From the NCBI RefSeq assembly GCF_946151055.1, contig NZ_CAMGYZ010000002.1, positions 124,001 to 188,000 on the forward strand: 64,000 nucleotides of DNA, read 5' to 3'. The stretch's first letter is position 1. The number at the start of each line of letters is the position of its first letter. The notes beneath the pieces were generated by a model that had not been told where the DNA came from, did not search any database, and worked only from the letters and a program-made list of their open reading frames with translations. Shown one piece after another: positions 56,594 through 64,000 of this stretch. This DNA comes from Bacillus sp. Marseille-Q3570 (GTDB taxonomy: Bacteria > Bacillota > Bacilli > Bacillales > Fictibacillaceae). The position numbers and the translations under genes are program-made.

Positions 56594-57520
56594 ATGAACA
56601 TGGTTAACACCGAATTAGTGAAGTCTTATGAGAATTTCAGCGTAGTGCAACACCCGCAGTCTAAGCGTCTCTATCACATCGAATTGAAGGACGAAGCTGT
56701 CACAGCCTTTTTGGAAAAACATCGCAATACGATTTCCCAGCAATTAGAGTATATCCCGTACATGCGCTATGTGATCGCAAATGATTTGAAACAGGTTCTC
56801 GGAGAGGACTTTTCAAAGGTAATCAATAAGGTACTTCATGACCGTGAGTTCGGCGGATTCACCCTTGGAATCGGAAAGCTTTCCTCCTCGGATGAAGATT
56901 ATGTAAAATTCTCGACAGCAATCACCCATTTGATCGGTGGTGTTAATTTCGATGCGATGTCCGGAAAGTATTACGCTCGGTTCACCGTTAAAGACACTGA
57001 TAACAGTGACTCTTACCTACGCCAGGCTTATCGGCTGTTCACTCTCCATACCGATGGAACATTCGTTAACGAACCATGCGACTGGCTATTGATGATGAAG
57101 TTTGCAGAAGAAAATGCCACCGGCGGTGAATCACGTCTCTTGCATTTGGATGACTGGGATGAACTTGATTATTACGCTAATCATCCAATCGCATCAACAA
57201 AGATTCCATACAAATCTCCTGCAAGTAAAAATGTCAGTCAAACAGAGTACAATGATACCTTTTTCGAACATAACGGCAAGCCGTGCATCCAGTTCATCGA
57301 TCAGTTTGCCTACCCTGATACAATAGAGCAAGCGGAGTATTTGAAATCGATGTCTGAATCAATGGAAAACAGTACAGCAGTCGTAGAGCTGAATCTCCCT
57401 GTAGGCGATCTCGTCGTTTTGAACAACACATTCTGGCTCCATGGTAGAGCAGCTTTCGAAAAGCACCCAGCCTTGCATCGTGAGCTATTACGTCAACGGG
57501 GGTATTTTAAAAAAGTTTAA
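56594..57520 (+). CDS. glaH: Glutarate 2-hydroxylase (CsiD/GlaH)
   Basis: Fe(II)/2-oxoglutarate-dependent dioxygenase that converts glutarate to L-2-hydroxyglutarate in lysine/glutarate breakdown. The 308 aa sequence has the iron triad His152-x-Asp154 (LHTDGTF) and His283 (WLHGRAAF), plus the family-typical YYARFTVKDTDNSDSYLRQA. AAGGAGG precedes the ATG. It is followed after 18 nt by lhgO, the enzyme for the next step. Confidence 0.95.
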   Translation: MNMVNTELVKSYENFSVVQHPQSKRLYHIELKDEAVTAFLEKHRNTISQQLEYIPYMRYVIANDLKQVLGEDFSKVINKVLHDREFGGFTLGIGKLSSSDEDYVKFSTAITHLIGGVNFDAMSGKYYARFTVKDTDNSDSYLRQAYRLFTLHTDGTFVNEPCDWLLMMKFAEENATGGESRLLHLDDWDELDYYANHPIASTKIPYKSPASKNVSQTEYNDTFFEHNGKPCIQFIDQFAYPDTIEQAEYLKSMSESMENSTAVVELNLPVGDLVVLNNTFWLHGRAAFEKHPALHRELLRQRGYFKKV

Positions 57521-57538
57521 GGAAACGGAGGATCGATT

Positions 57539-58753
57539 ATGTATGATGTCATGATCATCGGCGGTGGAATCGTCGGACTTTCTACTGCCTATGCCCTGAC
57601 CGAACAGAATCCGACATTGAGAATTGCTGTGCTTGAAAAAGAGGACAGCTGGGCAAAACATCAGACCGGGCATAACAGTGGCGTCATCCACTCCGGCATC
57701 TATTATAAACCAGGCAGTCTGAAAGCACGCTTTGCAAAAGAAGGCGGGCGTAAACTCGCAGCATTCTGTGATGAGTATGGGATTTCCTATGAACAGTGCG
57801 GAAAAGTGATTGTGGCCACTGATGAAAACGAATTGACTGCCATGCACAATCTATACGAACGAGGGTTGCAAAACGGTTTGGACCTCCGGCTTTTGGATCA
57901 AGTAGAACTGAAAGAGGAAGAACCATTTGTGAACGGGATCAAAGCGATCAAAGTACCTCAAGCTGGCATCATCGATTATGTTGGCATATGTGCAGCAATC
58001 GTGACGGTTTTGGAAAATCGGGGAGTAGATCTATTCTTAGGAACGGAAGCGAAGGATATAAAGGAAGAGGCAAACAATGTTACGGTTGAAACTGCTTCCA
58101 GCACTTACAGGACGAAACACCTGGTTAACTGCTGCGGTCTCCAGAGTGACAGAGTAGCCAAACGCAGCGGCCAGAACCCAGATTTGAAGATTGTTCCATT
58201 CCGTGGTGAGTATTTTGAACTGAAGCATGAAAAGGAATATCTTGTTCGAAATTTGATCTATCCCGTCCCGAACCCTGACTTCCCTTTCCTCGGTGTTCAT
58301 TTCACAAGGATGATCGGAGGCGGTGTTGAAGCTGGACCGAATGCAGTACTTGGTTTCAAACGGGAAGGTTACAGGAAACGGGATATCTCATTGAAGGATT
58401 TGTCCGAGACATTGATGTATCCTGGGTTCTGGAAACTTGCCTCGAGTTATTGGAAGGAAGGCCTCGAGGAGATGGTCCGCTCCTTTAACAAAGGAGCATT
58501 CGTACGCAGTTTACAACGGTTGGTACCGTCGATCGAGGCGGATGACCTGAAGCCTGCCCCTGCTGGAATCCGTGCCCAGGCTTTGAAGTCGGATGGATCT
58601 CTTGTGGACGATTTCTTTCTTGTTCATAGTAAACGAAGCACACACGTGTGCAATGCTCCGTCCCCTGCGGCTACAGCGTGTTTTCCAATTGGAGAACACA
58701 TCGCAACAGCGCTTGATATCGAACGAACAGTTACAATTTCTAGCTCATCTTAA
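57539..58753 (+). CDS. lhgO: L-2-hydroxyglutarate oxidase
   Basis: FAD-dependent oxidation of L-2-hydroxyglutarate to 2-oxoglutarate, feeding electrons to the quinone pool. The 404 aa protein shows IIGGGIVGLSTAYAL, KHQTGHNSGVIHSGIYYKPG and a C-terminal APSPAATACFPIGE. It completes the two-step route started by GlaH and regenerates the 2-oxoglutarate that GlaH consumes. Confidence 0.95.
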   Translation: MYDVMIIGGGIVGLSTAYALTEQNPTLRIAVLEKEDSWAKHQTGHNSGVIHSGIYYKPGSLKARFAKEGGRKLAAFCDEYGISYEQCGKVIVATDENELTAMHNLYERGLQNGLDLRLLDQVELKEEEPFVNGIKAIKVPQAGIIDYVGICAAIVTVLENRGVDLFLGTEAKDIKEEANNVTVETASSTYRTKHLVNCCGLQSDRVAKRSGQNPDLKIVPFRGEYFELKHEKEYLVRNLIYPVPNPDFPFLGVHFTRMIGGGVEAGPNAVLGFKREGYRKRDISLKDLSETLMYPGFWKLASSYWKEGLEEMVRSFNKGAFVRSLQRLVPSIEADDLKPAPAGIRAQALKSDGSLVDDFFLVHSKRSTHVCNAPSPAATACFPIGEHIATALDIERTVTISSSS

Positions 58754-58787
58754 AGTGAACAGATCATAAATACCCTTGTATAAAATC

Positions 58788-58822
58788 AATCAGGGCTGTC
58801 CATTTCGGACAGCCCTTTCCTC
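58788..58822 (+). terminator. Terminator of glaH-lhgO
   Basis: AGGGCTGTCC and GGACAGCCCT arms followed by TTCCTCTTT; also suits the convergent DinB gene. Confidence 0.85.
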
Positions 58823-58823
58823 T

Positions 58824-59294
58824 TTACTTCACTAGTTGGTGTTTTGCCGCCCGTTTGATGATGTTGATCGTCGACATATGCAGTGCTTCGTGATTCATAT
58901 GGAAAAGAAACATTTCTCCTAATGTCTTCATATGAAAGAACTCACCCTTTAGCGGCTGATCCAGTTTACCTCTGCAAACCTCAATCATTTTATCAGGCTG
59001 CTCTTTTAATTGTTGTAGCAACTCCTCATAAGATGGCGGTTGTTCATTCCAATCAGCTGGACTGCTTTCACGTGGGAACATCACATGGTACTGTTGCGGC
59101 AGCATTCTTTCTATATCAAGTGTTTGAGAGACTGTGTGGTCCCATCCTGCCAATATGTGCCCTATATTCCAGCGGATATTGTTTCGGTGATGTTCAGGGA
59201 TAAGATCAATAATTTCTTCTGTCAATCCCTCCACTGAACCAACTGTCCAACTCCTCCACATTCTGAATTGCTCGAAAATCTGATCTTCGTTCAT
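58824..59294 (-). CDS. DinB-like protein
   Basis: A 156 aa four-helix bundle of the DinB/YfiT type: WNIGHILAGWDHTV and FHMNHEALHMSTINII carry the histidine metal ligands. Members include thiol transferases; substrate unknown. ATG at 59294 with GGGAGG 6 nt upstream. Confidence 0.85.
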   Translation of the reverse strand: MNEDQIFEQFRMWRSWTVGSVEGLTEEIIDLIPEHHRNNIRWNIGHILAGWDHTVSQTLDIERMLPQQYHVMFPRESSPADWNEQPPSYEELLQQLKEQPDKMIEVCRGKLDQPLKGEFFHMKTLGEMFLFHMNHEALHMSTINIIKRAAKHQLVK

Positions 59295-59425
59295 ATTCAT
59301 CCTCCCATTATCCAATTGATCCTATAACTCTATACTTAGATGTCCAATGCCTAAATCCTCTTTCATCGAATGAAATTCAGCAGGTTGGTTATACCAATTG
59401 TAGTGATGAAAATGAGGGATCTTCG

Positions 59426-60247
59426 ATGAAAACAATGAAATGGCTTTTGAAATCACTATACATAGAATTTTTAGATCGGAAAATGTACGACCTTGCAGCT
59501 CAAATGTCGTATTATTTTTTATTGTCCCTCTTTCCATTTCTCATTGTCGTCATCACTTTAGTCGGACATCTGCCGCTCGATACTGGTTCCGTATTGGATA
59601 TTGTTGAGCCCTATGCCCCTGAGAAGACGATTCATTTTCTAAGGCATACACTGGAAGGGATTTTCGCCAATCAGGAACAGAACTTACTTACAATCGGATT
59701 CCTCTCGTCCATCTGGTTGTCATCCATTGCAATCCAATCATTTTCACGGATTTTGAACGAAAGTTATCCACAAAGGACCAAACGCTCTTTCTTTATACAA
59801 TTAGTGGAAGGACTATTGCTGACGATCGCTTTTATCAGTGTTGTCGTCATATCTGTCCTTGTTCCTGTAGCTGAGCGCCTAGTCCTCAGTTATATTGATG
59901 AAGACGCATGGTTGTTTTCTTTCATCATCACTTTTTGGAATCCATTGAAGTGGATTGTCGGGAGTTTTGTTTTATTCGGTTTCTTTTATGTCCTATATCA
60001 CTTTGTTCCAAAAGCCAGACTGAAGTTCATTGAAGTATTACCTGGAGCCATTTTCGCAACAATCATCTGGCAGCTAATTTCGTTAGGCTTTTCGGTTTAT
60101 GTCCGATACAGTCAATATTCAATCATTTACGGCAATGTCAAAACCATCATCATCCTCATGATTTGGCTATATTTGACCGCCCTGACCTTGATCATAGGTG
60201 GAACCATCAACGCCCTCCTGTTCAAAAGAAAGTACAAATTCGATTGA
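59426..60247 (+). CDS. YihY/BrkB family membrane protein
   Basis: A 273 aa protein with six membrane spans and the YihY signature DLAAQMSYYFLLSLFPFLIVV, with QLISLGFSVYVRYSQYSIIYG and IWLYLTALTLIIGGTIN. Once annotated as RNase BN; now considered a membrane protein of uncertain transport function. GAGG precedes the ATG. Confidence 0.9.
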   Translation: MKTMKWLLKSLYIEFLDRKMYDLAAQMSYYFLLSLFPFLIVVITLVGHLPLDTGSVLDIVEPYAPEKTIHFLRHTLEGIFANQEQNLLTIGFLSSIWLSSIAIQSFSRILNESYPQRTKRSFFIQLVEGLLLTIAFISVVVISVLVPVAERLVLSYIDEDAWLFSFIITFWNPLKWIVGSFVLFGFFYVLYHFVPKARLKFIEVLPGAIFATIIWQLISLGFSVYVRYSQYSIIYGNVKTIIILMIWLYLTALTLIIGGTINALLFKRKYKFD

Positions 60248-60304
60248 AAAAATTTGTTGAATTTCGTATGGTAAAAATATGGTAATTAAACGAGGGGGGA
60301 TTTG

Positions 60305-60634
60305 GTGATTCGAAAAATCACTTTTTTGATTGCTTTTGTGTTCTGTCTTTTCGGTATTTTATACTATGTGGACGAAATCTTTCTGGCATCTGATACAGTA
60401 ATCCCAGAAAGGATTACGTTTCATCACGATACATATGTAAGTAAAGACTTTTTCATACAAACGGAAGCTTTACGTCCTAAGCCTGAATTCCTGCCTACTG
60501 GATTTATAGTGGAAGGCGAAGAATATGGGAGTTTGGATGGCGGGCGCGTTTACCAGAATCCAAAGACAGATGAAATATTCATAGAACATGAAGAATCTGA
60601 ACCACCACGGTACATACTCTATGAGAAGAAGTAA
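60305..60634 (+). CDS. Hypothetical exported or anchored protein (109 aa)
   Basis: GTG at 60305 (or TTG one codon earlier) after GAGGGGGG. One N-terminal span (ITFLIAFVFCLFGILYYV), then an extracytoplasmic domain rich in acidic and aromatic residues (GGRVYQNPKTDEIFIEHEES). A terminator follows. Not recognised. Confidence 0.68.
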   Translation: MIRKITFLIAFVFCLFGILYYVDEIFLASDTVIPERITFHHDTYVSKDFFIQTEALRPKPEFLPTGFIVEGEEYGSLDGGRVYQNPKTDEIFIEHEESEPPRYILYEKK

Positions 60635-60662
60635 AGACTGCCGTCGAGGGCAGTCTTTTTCC
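60634..60662 (+). terminator. Terminator after the 109 aa gene
   Basis: AAAGACTGCC and GGCAGTCTTT arms plus T-run. Confidence 0.85.
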
Positions 60663-60780
60663 TGTTTTTGTAGTTAATTTTGCATTTTTGTAGTTATTTT
60701 TTCATTTTTTGAGTTAATTTCATATTTTTGTAGAAAATATCGTATTTTTGTCGTTCCTGCCCACCTTTTTGTAGAAAACA
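60662..60780 (+). repeat. Phased 20-bp TTTTTGTAG array
   Basis: TTTTTG starts at 60665, 60685, 60725 and 60745, with diverged or shifted units at 60705 and 60766. The same motif and 20 bp period as at 42128-42225, but the bases between differ. Lies between convergent gene ends. Confidence 0.8.
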
Positions 60781-60812
60781 GCAGTTGATGGTAAAAGTCA
60801 TTCAACTTCTGT
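60774..60812 (-). terminator. Terminator of the toxin/immunity operon
   Basis: On the minus strand AACAG-A-AGTTGA pairs with TCAACT-G-CTGTT and is followed by TTCT. It overlaps the last codons of the immunity gene. Confidence 0.65.
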
Positions 60813-61227
60813 TCTGTTGCATCTCCTTCAGTGCAAGATATGCCTCGCCTTTTACAGCTCCATTTTCATGTTCTGTGTACGTTTTGATTGTCGGCAGATA
60901 TTTCTGATCATGCGTCAAACCTAATATATTGATTGCTGTGATCAAACAGGGTAAAGATAATTGAGATAGATGCCGTTCTAGAGAATCCCAATTTATGTCT
61001 TCCGTATTTTGATAGGTTACCGCATTTGCCAAAGCATCGAACATTTCTTCTTTGACCTCAAGGTTTTGCTCTTCAAGGGCATAGTTCAATAAAACCTCGA
61101 TCAGTTCTTCGAAGTTTTCTATGTTTTTATTATATGACTCGAAAACATCAGACAGATGGGAGACAGTTTCAATCTTTTCTTGTTCGTCTTTTCCTTTTAA
61201 AATCTGTTCAATTTCTCTTACATCCAT
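60802..61227 (-). CDS. HEAT-like helical protein, putative immunity protein
   Basis: A 141 aa acidic, all-helical protein resembling HEAT-repeat immunity proteins: KIETVSHLSDVFESYNKN, LIEVLLNYALEEQNLEVKEE, GAVKGEAYLALKEMQQ. ATG at 61227 with AAAGG upstream. It begins 24 nt after the stop of the PrsW-toxin gene on the same strand, the standard toxin-immunity order, so it likely neutralises that toxin domain. Function is inferred from position and fold only. Confidence 0.72.
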   Translation of the reverse strand: MDVREIEQILKGKDEQEKIETVSHLSDVFESYNKNIENFEELIEVLLNYALEEQNLEVKEEMFDALANAVTYQNTEDINWDSLERHLSQLSLPCLITAINILGLTHDQKYLPTIKTYTEHENGAVKGEAYLALKEMQQNRS

Positions 61228-61251
61228 TGTGAACATCCTTTACAATTTTTT

Positions 61252-63225
61252 TCAGTCTTTGAATGGAATATGCGAATCATTGGCAATACTTTCGCTATAA
61301 TGTGGACTTTTGGGATTAAAGACATTCTTTTTATGAAAATTACCATGCGAATCCATCGTCCATTTACCTGATGGTGTCTTCACTTCTACCCGATAGATCC
61401 AGCCATTTGCAGCATTTGATCCCTCTGGTGCTGACGGATCCGGTCCATGCGCTCTGGTATTCCACACATTCCCGCTCTGATCGGTCCAACGATACTTCTC
61501 TCCTTCGGCTGCACCGCCTGGGATCTCTTTCCAGGGAAGCTGTTCGGCATCTTCAGGTATTCTTGCCCGGAAGTCTTCTATATTTTTAACGTTGGTAAAG
61601 TCACCTACTTTAGGATTAGGAGCTACCGTCTTGTCTGGAGGATCAGGATCATTCCCTTTTTTGCCAATAAGATCATCCCAATATTTTTTCAACTTTGAAG
61701 CAATGGGATCGCCGAATTTTTTCAATGCATTTGCAAAAGGAATTCTGCTTAATATGGCAGAAACCCCAACCGCCAATGCAGTTTCAGGTGTAAGCAATTT
61801 CTTCGGGTTCCGGATGATATCCGCTATACCCTGGCCGCCTGCAGCGACACCAATCCCTGTCGTAACCGCACCAATTGATGCCCAAAAACCTAATAGCGGG
61901 AAGGTCAAAGCGAATGCTCCACCTATGATGATCGCTTTCTCCAGGCCTGATAAACGATCCCACCAATTTTGTAGCTGATCGAACAGACAAGCGATACAGC
62001 CTTGGGGTGTATGGTGAGAATCAATCCATTCCTTTAAAAATAGTGCTGCAAAAAGTGCCAGTGCAATCACAGCCAAAGCCTTATAATATTGCTGGATGTT
62101 CTTTTGTATTCGAGGTACCAGACTTTCTGCTTCAGAATTTCCATGCAGTAATGTAAAGCCGAGTTCTCTACGCTCTCGATAAAACATCAGAAAATAACCA
62201 AATCGTTTACGATCCGTTGTTATAGATATCACCAGGTTCCACATTTCAGAAAAGGGATTGATGACATGTTCTCCATTCAACAAGAGCAGTTTCCCACCGA
62301 CTCGATTCAAAGACTTATAATCTAAAAAGATTGAGATCGCAAGCATGATCAAGAACAGTGGTTTTGCAGCATATCCGCTACCTAATAAATCATGGATTGC
62401 AGTAATCCAGCCAGGAGCGCTATAGAACGAATTCCAGATTGCATGATCAAAGATTGCCCAAGCCAAAAGGAATGACGGGAATATATATGTAAATTGCTTG
62501 AATCGCTCCCTATATCTGATCGCTAATCCGATTCCAAGTGCAACCATTGCAGTCAGCAAGGAATGTCCGGCAGTCATTTTGTCAGGAAGGAACCCCTCCT
62601 CAAAATATCCGGGAAATAGGGTGAAAAACTCCCAATGAAGGACTTTTCCTTGTAACAAGGTCACTCCATAATGGTCACCGGTAACAAATCTGCGAAATGT
62701 TTCCTCTAAAAATTGAAAACCTGCACCTGTCGCAGCTCCAATAAGGGCAAAATCACTTAAACTTAATGATGTCGCGCGTCGAGAGAAATAGAGATAAGCT
62801 CCAAGCGGAATGAGCTTTACGATTTCTTCTACAATAGGAGTCAAGATCGCCATACTCCAGACATCCGCTTCTCTACCGCCGAACAACGTGGTAAAGGAAC
62901 TGACGATGATTGTATTGATAGGCGTCATCAACCATGCTCCCGCTAAAAAGAAATACGTGTACTTTTTCCATGTAAGAGTTTTACTTCTGCATAATAACCA
63001 AAATTGCAATATCACATAAAAGGACCAAAGAAACTGCACGAACATCCTACGAGAGTCTTCCAGAAATATCAAGCTTAAGATGAAGGCGCACAATGAAAGC
63101 CAAGCAAAAATGGCATAGACTCTTAGAACACCAGGATGTTTCTTAATGAAGTCCTGCAATGATTGATGAATGGTTTCCAGTTTGCTTCTAATCTTAATTC
63201 TAATACTTACAACATGACTTTCCAT
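61252..63225 (-). CDS. PrsW-type intramembrane protease fused to a polymorphic toxin domain
   Basis: A 657 aa membrane protein. The N-terminal part (about 30-300) is multi-span and has all four PrsW motifs: EEIVK (133-137), FQFLE (170-174), HSLLT (221) and DHAIWN (260-265). A linker region with more spans follows (about 380-500), including GLEKAIIIGGAFALTFP. The last ~105 residues (from about 553) match a polymorphic-toxin tip: EGEKYRWTDQSGNVW, HGPDPSAPEGSNAANGW, DSHGNFHK and NPKSPHYSESIANDSHIPF, as in 'type 30' toxins. ATG at 63225 with GGAG upstream, preferred to the GTG at 63246. Predicted: the protease part processes or releases the toxin. Confidence 0.82.
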   Translation of the reverse strand: MESHVVSIRIKIRSKLETIHQSLQDFIKKHPGVLRVYAIFAWLSLCAFILSLIFLEDSRRMFVQFLWSFYVILQFWLLCRSKTLTWKKYTYFFLAGAWLMTPINTIIVSSFTTLFGGREADVWSMAILTPIVEEIVKLIPLGAYLYFSRRATSLSLSDFALIGAATGAGFQFLEETFRRFVTGDHYGVTLLQGKVLHWEFFTLFPGYFEEGFLPDKMTAGHSLLTAMVALGIGLAIRYRERFKQFTYIFPSFLLAWAIFDHAIWNSFYSAPGWITAIHDLLGSGYAAKPLFLIMLAISIFLDYKSLNRVGGKLLLLNGEHVINPFSEMWNLVISITTDRKRFGYFLMFYRERRELGFTLLHGNSEAESLVPRIQKNIQQYYKALAVIALALFAALFLKEWIDSHHTPQGCIACLFDQLQNWWDRLSGLEKAIIIGGAFALTFPLLGFWASIGAVTTGIGVAAGGQGIADIIRNPKKLLTPETALAVGVSAILSRIPFANALKKFGDPIASKLKKYWDDLIGKKGNDPDPPDKTVAPNPKVGDFTNVKNIEDFRARIPEDAEQLPWKEIPGGAAEGEKYRWTDQSGNVWNTRAHGPDPSAPEGSNAANGWIYRVEVKTPSGKWTMDSHGNFHKKNVFNPKSPHYSESIANDSHIPFKD

Positions 63226-63430
63226 ATGGTTCAACTCCGATGTCACATTTTTTCATTAGGCTGCCATCTAGCTGTTTCAAGAGTGTTCGCCCATCTAAAT
63301 TGGTATAAGGTAGTTGTGATGGATAAATGTGACAATCATCTCAGGTCATCCTTTGAAATTCATCCGATAAATGCGACTAATACATCATGATTCACACACT
63401 TTCAAAACAGAAATTTTCCACAAAGTTTAT

Positions 63431-63704
63431 AAGGCTGTTTTCGCAAACGTAGTTGCTCTTGCACTTTACTTTCTTCAGTATAAGGGCAACTGGTGCTCGA
63501 CCTACAAAAGGCTTGGTCTCGCCAAGTTTTCTTTAAAAGTCGTTGATTTCCACTCGAGGATGCTCGCTTTCCGCGGGGTGTGCGGTGTGCCCACTCGTCG
63601 CCTTGCGACATTGAATGGTCTCACCTGTCTACTCTCCAATCAACTTGCACAAGGTGAGTTTTTTAAAACGACCCAAAAGCAACAATCTTTTTGAAAAGAG
63701 CCTT
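63431..63704 (-). repeat. Dispersed Bacillaceae repeat, degenerate copy
   Basis: Ends are near-inverted: GGCTGTTTTCGCAAAC at 63431 and (on the minus strand) GGCTCTTTTC at 63704. The middle contains CCGCGGAAAGCGAGCATCC and GTGGAAATCAACG on the minus strand. I recall this family as widespread in Bacillus genomes. A ~75 bp block at 63466-63537 interrupts it. No transposase. Confidence 0.65.
63466..63537 (-). repeat. Dispersed ~75 bp element, copy D (nested)
   Basis: On the minus strand it starts TTTAAAGAAAACTTGGC, has palindrome-like CTTGGC-GAGA-CCAAG and ends GTTGCCCTTATACTGAAG then AAAGTA. It sits inside the larger repeat at 63431-63704. Confidence 0.72.
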
Positions 63705-63715
63705 TACTAAACAAA

Positions 63716-63765
63716 AAATGAAGTTGACCCTTTCATTAGTTTCGAGTCAACTCCACCTTTATCCT
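63716..63765 (-). terminator. Possible minus-strand terminator-like hairpin
   Basis: AGTTGACTC and GGGTCAACT arms followed on the minus strand by TCATTTTTTG. No minus-strand gene lies directly upstream within the window. Confidence 0.45.
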
Positions 63766-63887
63766 TTTCTTTTTATTCCAATCAAACTCCGCCTTCAGAC
63801 TGAGTAAAGTTCATTCTGACGCTCGTTAAGCATCCTCTCCCTTTTCATTATGATTAAAACAGATTAGGTGACGGGAGGATTTTTCCA

Positions 63888-64000
63888 ATGGAACAGACGA
63901 AACCATTATCCCTTTTTAAAAATAAAACGTATGTCAAATTGTTTCTTGCTTCATCCATATCAATCTACGGTGACTGGTTCGATATCCTTGCCATTTCAGT
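63888..64000 (+). CDS. MFS transporter, N-terminal fragment (cut by window end)
   Basis: ATG at 63888 after GGGAGGA. The visible 37 residues (FKNKTYVKLFLASSISIYG, then DWFDILAIS) match the first span of MFS efflux proteins of the MFS_3 type. The rest lies outside the window. GGGAGGA is 8 nt from the ATG. Confidence 0.8.
   Translation, partial: MEQTKPLSLFKNKTYVKLFLASSISIYGDWFDILAIS

Noticed and set aside
63431-63704. Insertion sequence
   Set aside because: Inverted-type ends exist, but there is no transposase frame; classed as a non-coding dispersed repeat.

Overview
This 64 kb window is chromosomal DNA of a low-to-moderate GC Gram-positive bacterium, most likely a member of the Bacillaceae (Bacillus-related, Pseudalkalibacillus/Fictibacillus-like at a guess). 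The reasons are the glpP-glpF-glpK-glpD order with a GlpP-type leader hairpin, strong AGGAGG ribosome binding sites with frequent TTG and GTG starts, HelD, CcpA-type cre boxes, and a GC-rich dispersed repeat that I recall from many Bacillus genomes. No rRNA, tRNA, CRISPR array, prophage or complete insertion sequence was seen.

Layout. 0-5.5 kb: glycerol catabolism (glpD, glpK, glpF, glpP, all minus strand). 5.7-8.9 kb: a large secreted M36 metalloprotease. 9-24.5 kb: housekeeping and signalling genes, namely acetyltransferase, phosphatase, a NarL-type two-component pair, SDR and alpha/beta hydrolase, NlpC/P60 cell-wall hydrolase, an ECF sigma factor with its DUF4179 anti-sigma partner, and helD. 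24.5-30.5 kb: small accessory genes, including a very GC-rich DUF899 gene that looks recently acquired and a run of closely packed minus-strand genes (two VOC proteins, DUF1648, GNAT, a HEPN-like/CBS protein, a P-loop kinase). 30.6-32 kb: a second sigma factor directly followed by a clpP paralogue. 32-42 kb: mixed genes (SRPBCC, DUF3224/SnoaL fusion, iron alcohol dehydrogenase, cold shock protein, SMP-30, a frameshifted lipoprotein, a coiled-coil protein, an FAD oxidase with a half-size MFS protein). 42-49.2 kb: a TAXI-type TRAP transporter operon with FAH-family and SDR enzymes, divergent from isoaspartyl dipeptidase. 49-52.5 kb: a secreted glucoamylase-like enzyme flanked by GAAACGTTTC operators, and an oxidoreductase. 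52.5-58.8 kb: a DctS/DctR-type two-component system, a TRAP-type binding protein with no permease beside it, a DUF3870 protein, and glutarate hydroxylase plus L-2-hydroxyglutarate oxidase. 59-64 kb: YihY, a HEAT-like putative immunity protein, a PrsW-protease/polymorphic-toxin fusion, a composite repeat and the start of an MFS transporter.

How genes work together. GlpF imports glycerol, GlpK phosphorylates it and GlpD oxidises glycerol-3-phosphate; GlpP would relieve termination in the leader, and a cre box over the promoter would add catabolite repression. GlaH and LhgO form a two-step route from glutarate to 2-oxoglutarate, and the adjacent sensor kinase, regulator and binding protein are natural candidates for sensing the dicarboxylate. 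A terminator between the glaH promoter and glaH suggests leader control.

Most interesting: (1) the intramembrane-protease/toxin fusion with a downstream candidate immunity gene; (2) the terminator-containing leader of glaH-lhgO; (3) a dispersed 75-80 bp element with short inverted ends, one copy of which appears nested inside another repeat; (4) 20-bp and 21-bp phased intergenic arrays; (5) a candidate C-rich small RNA near 13.8 kb.
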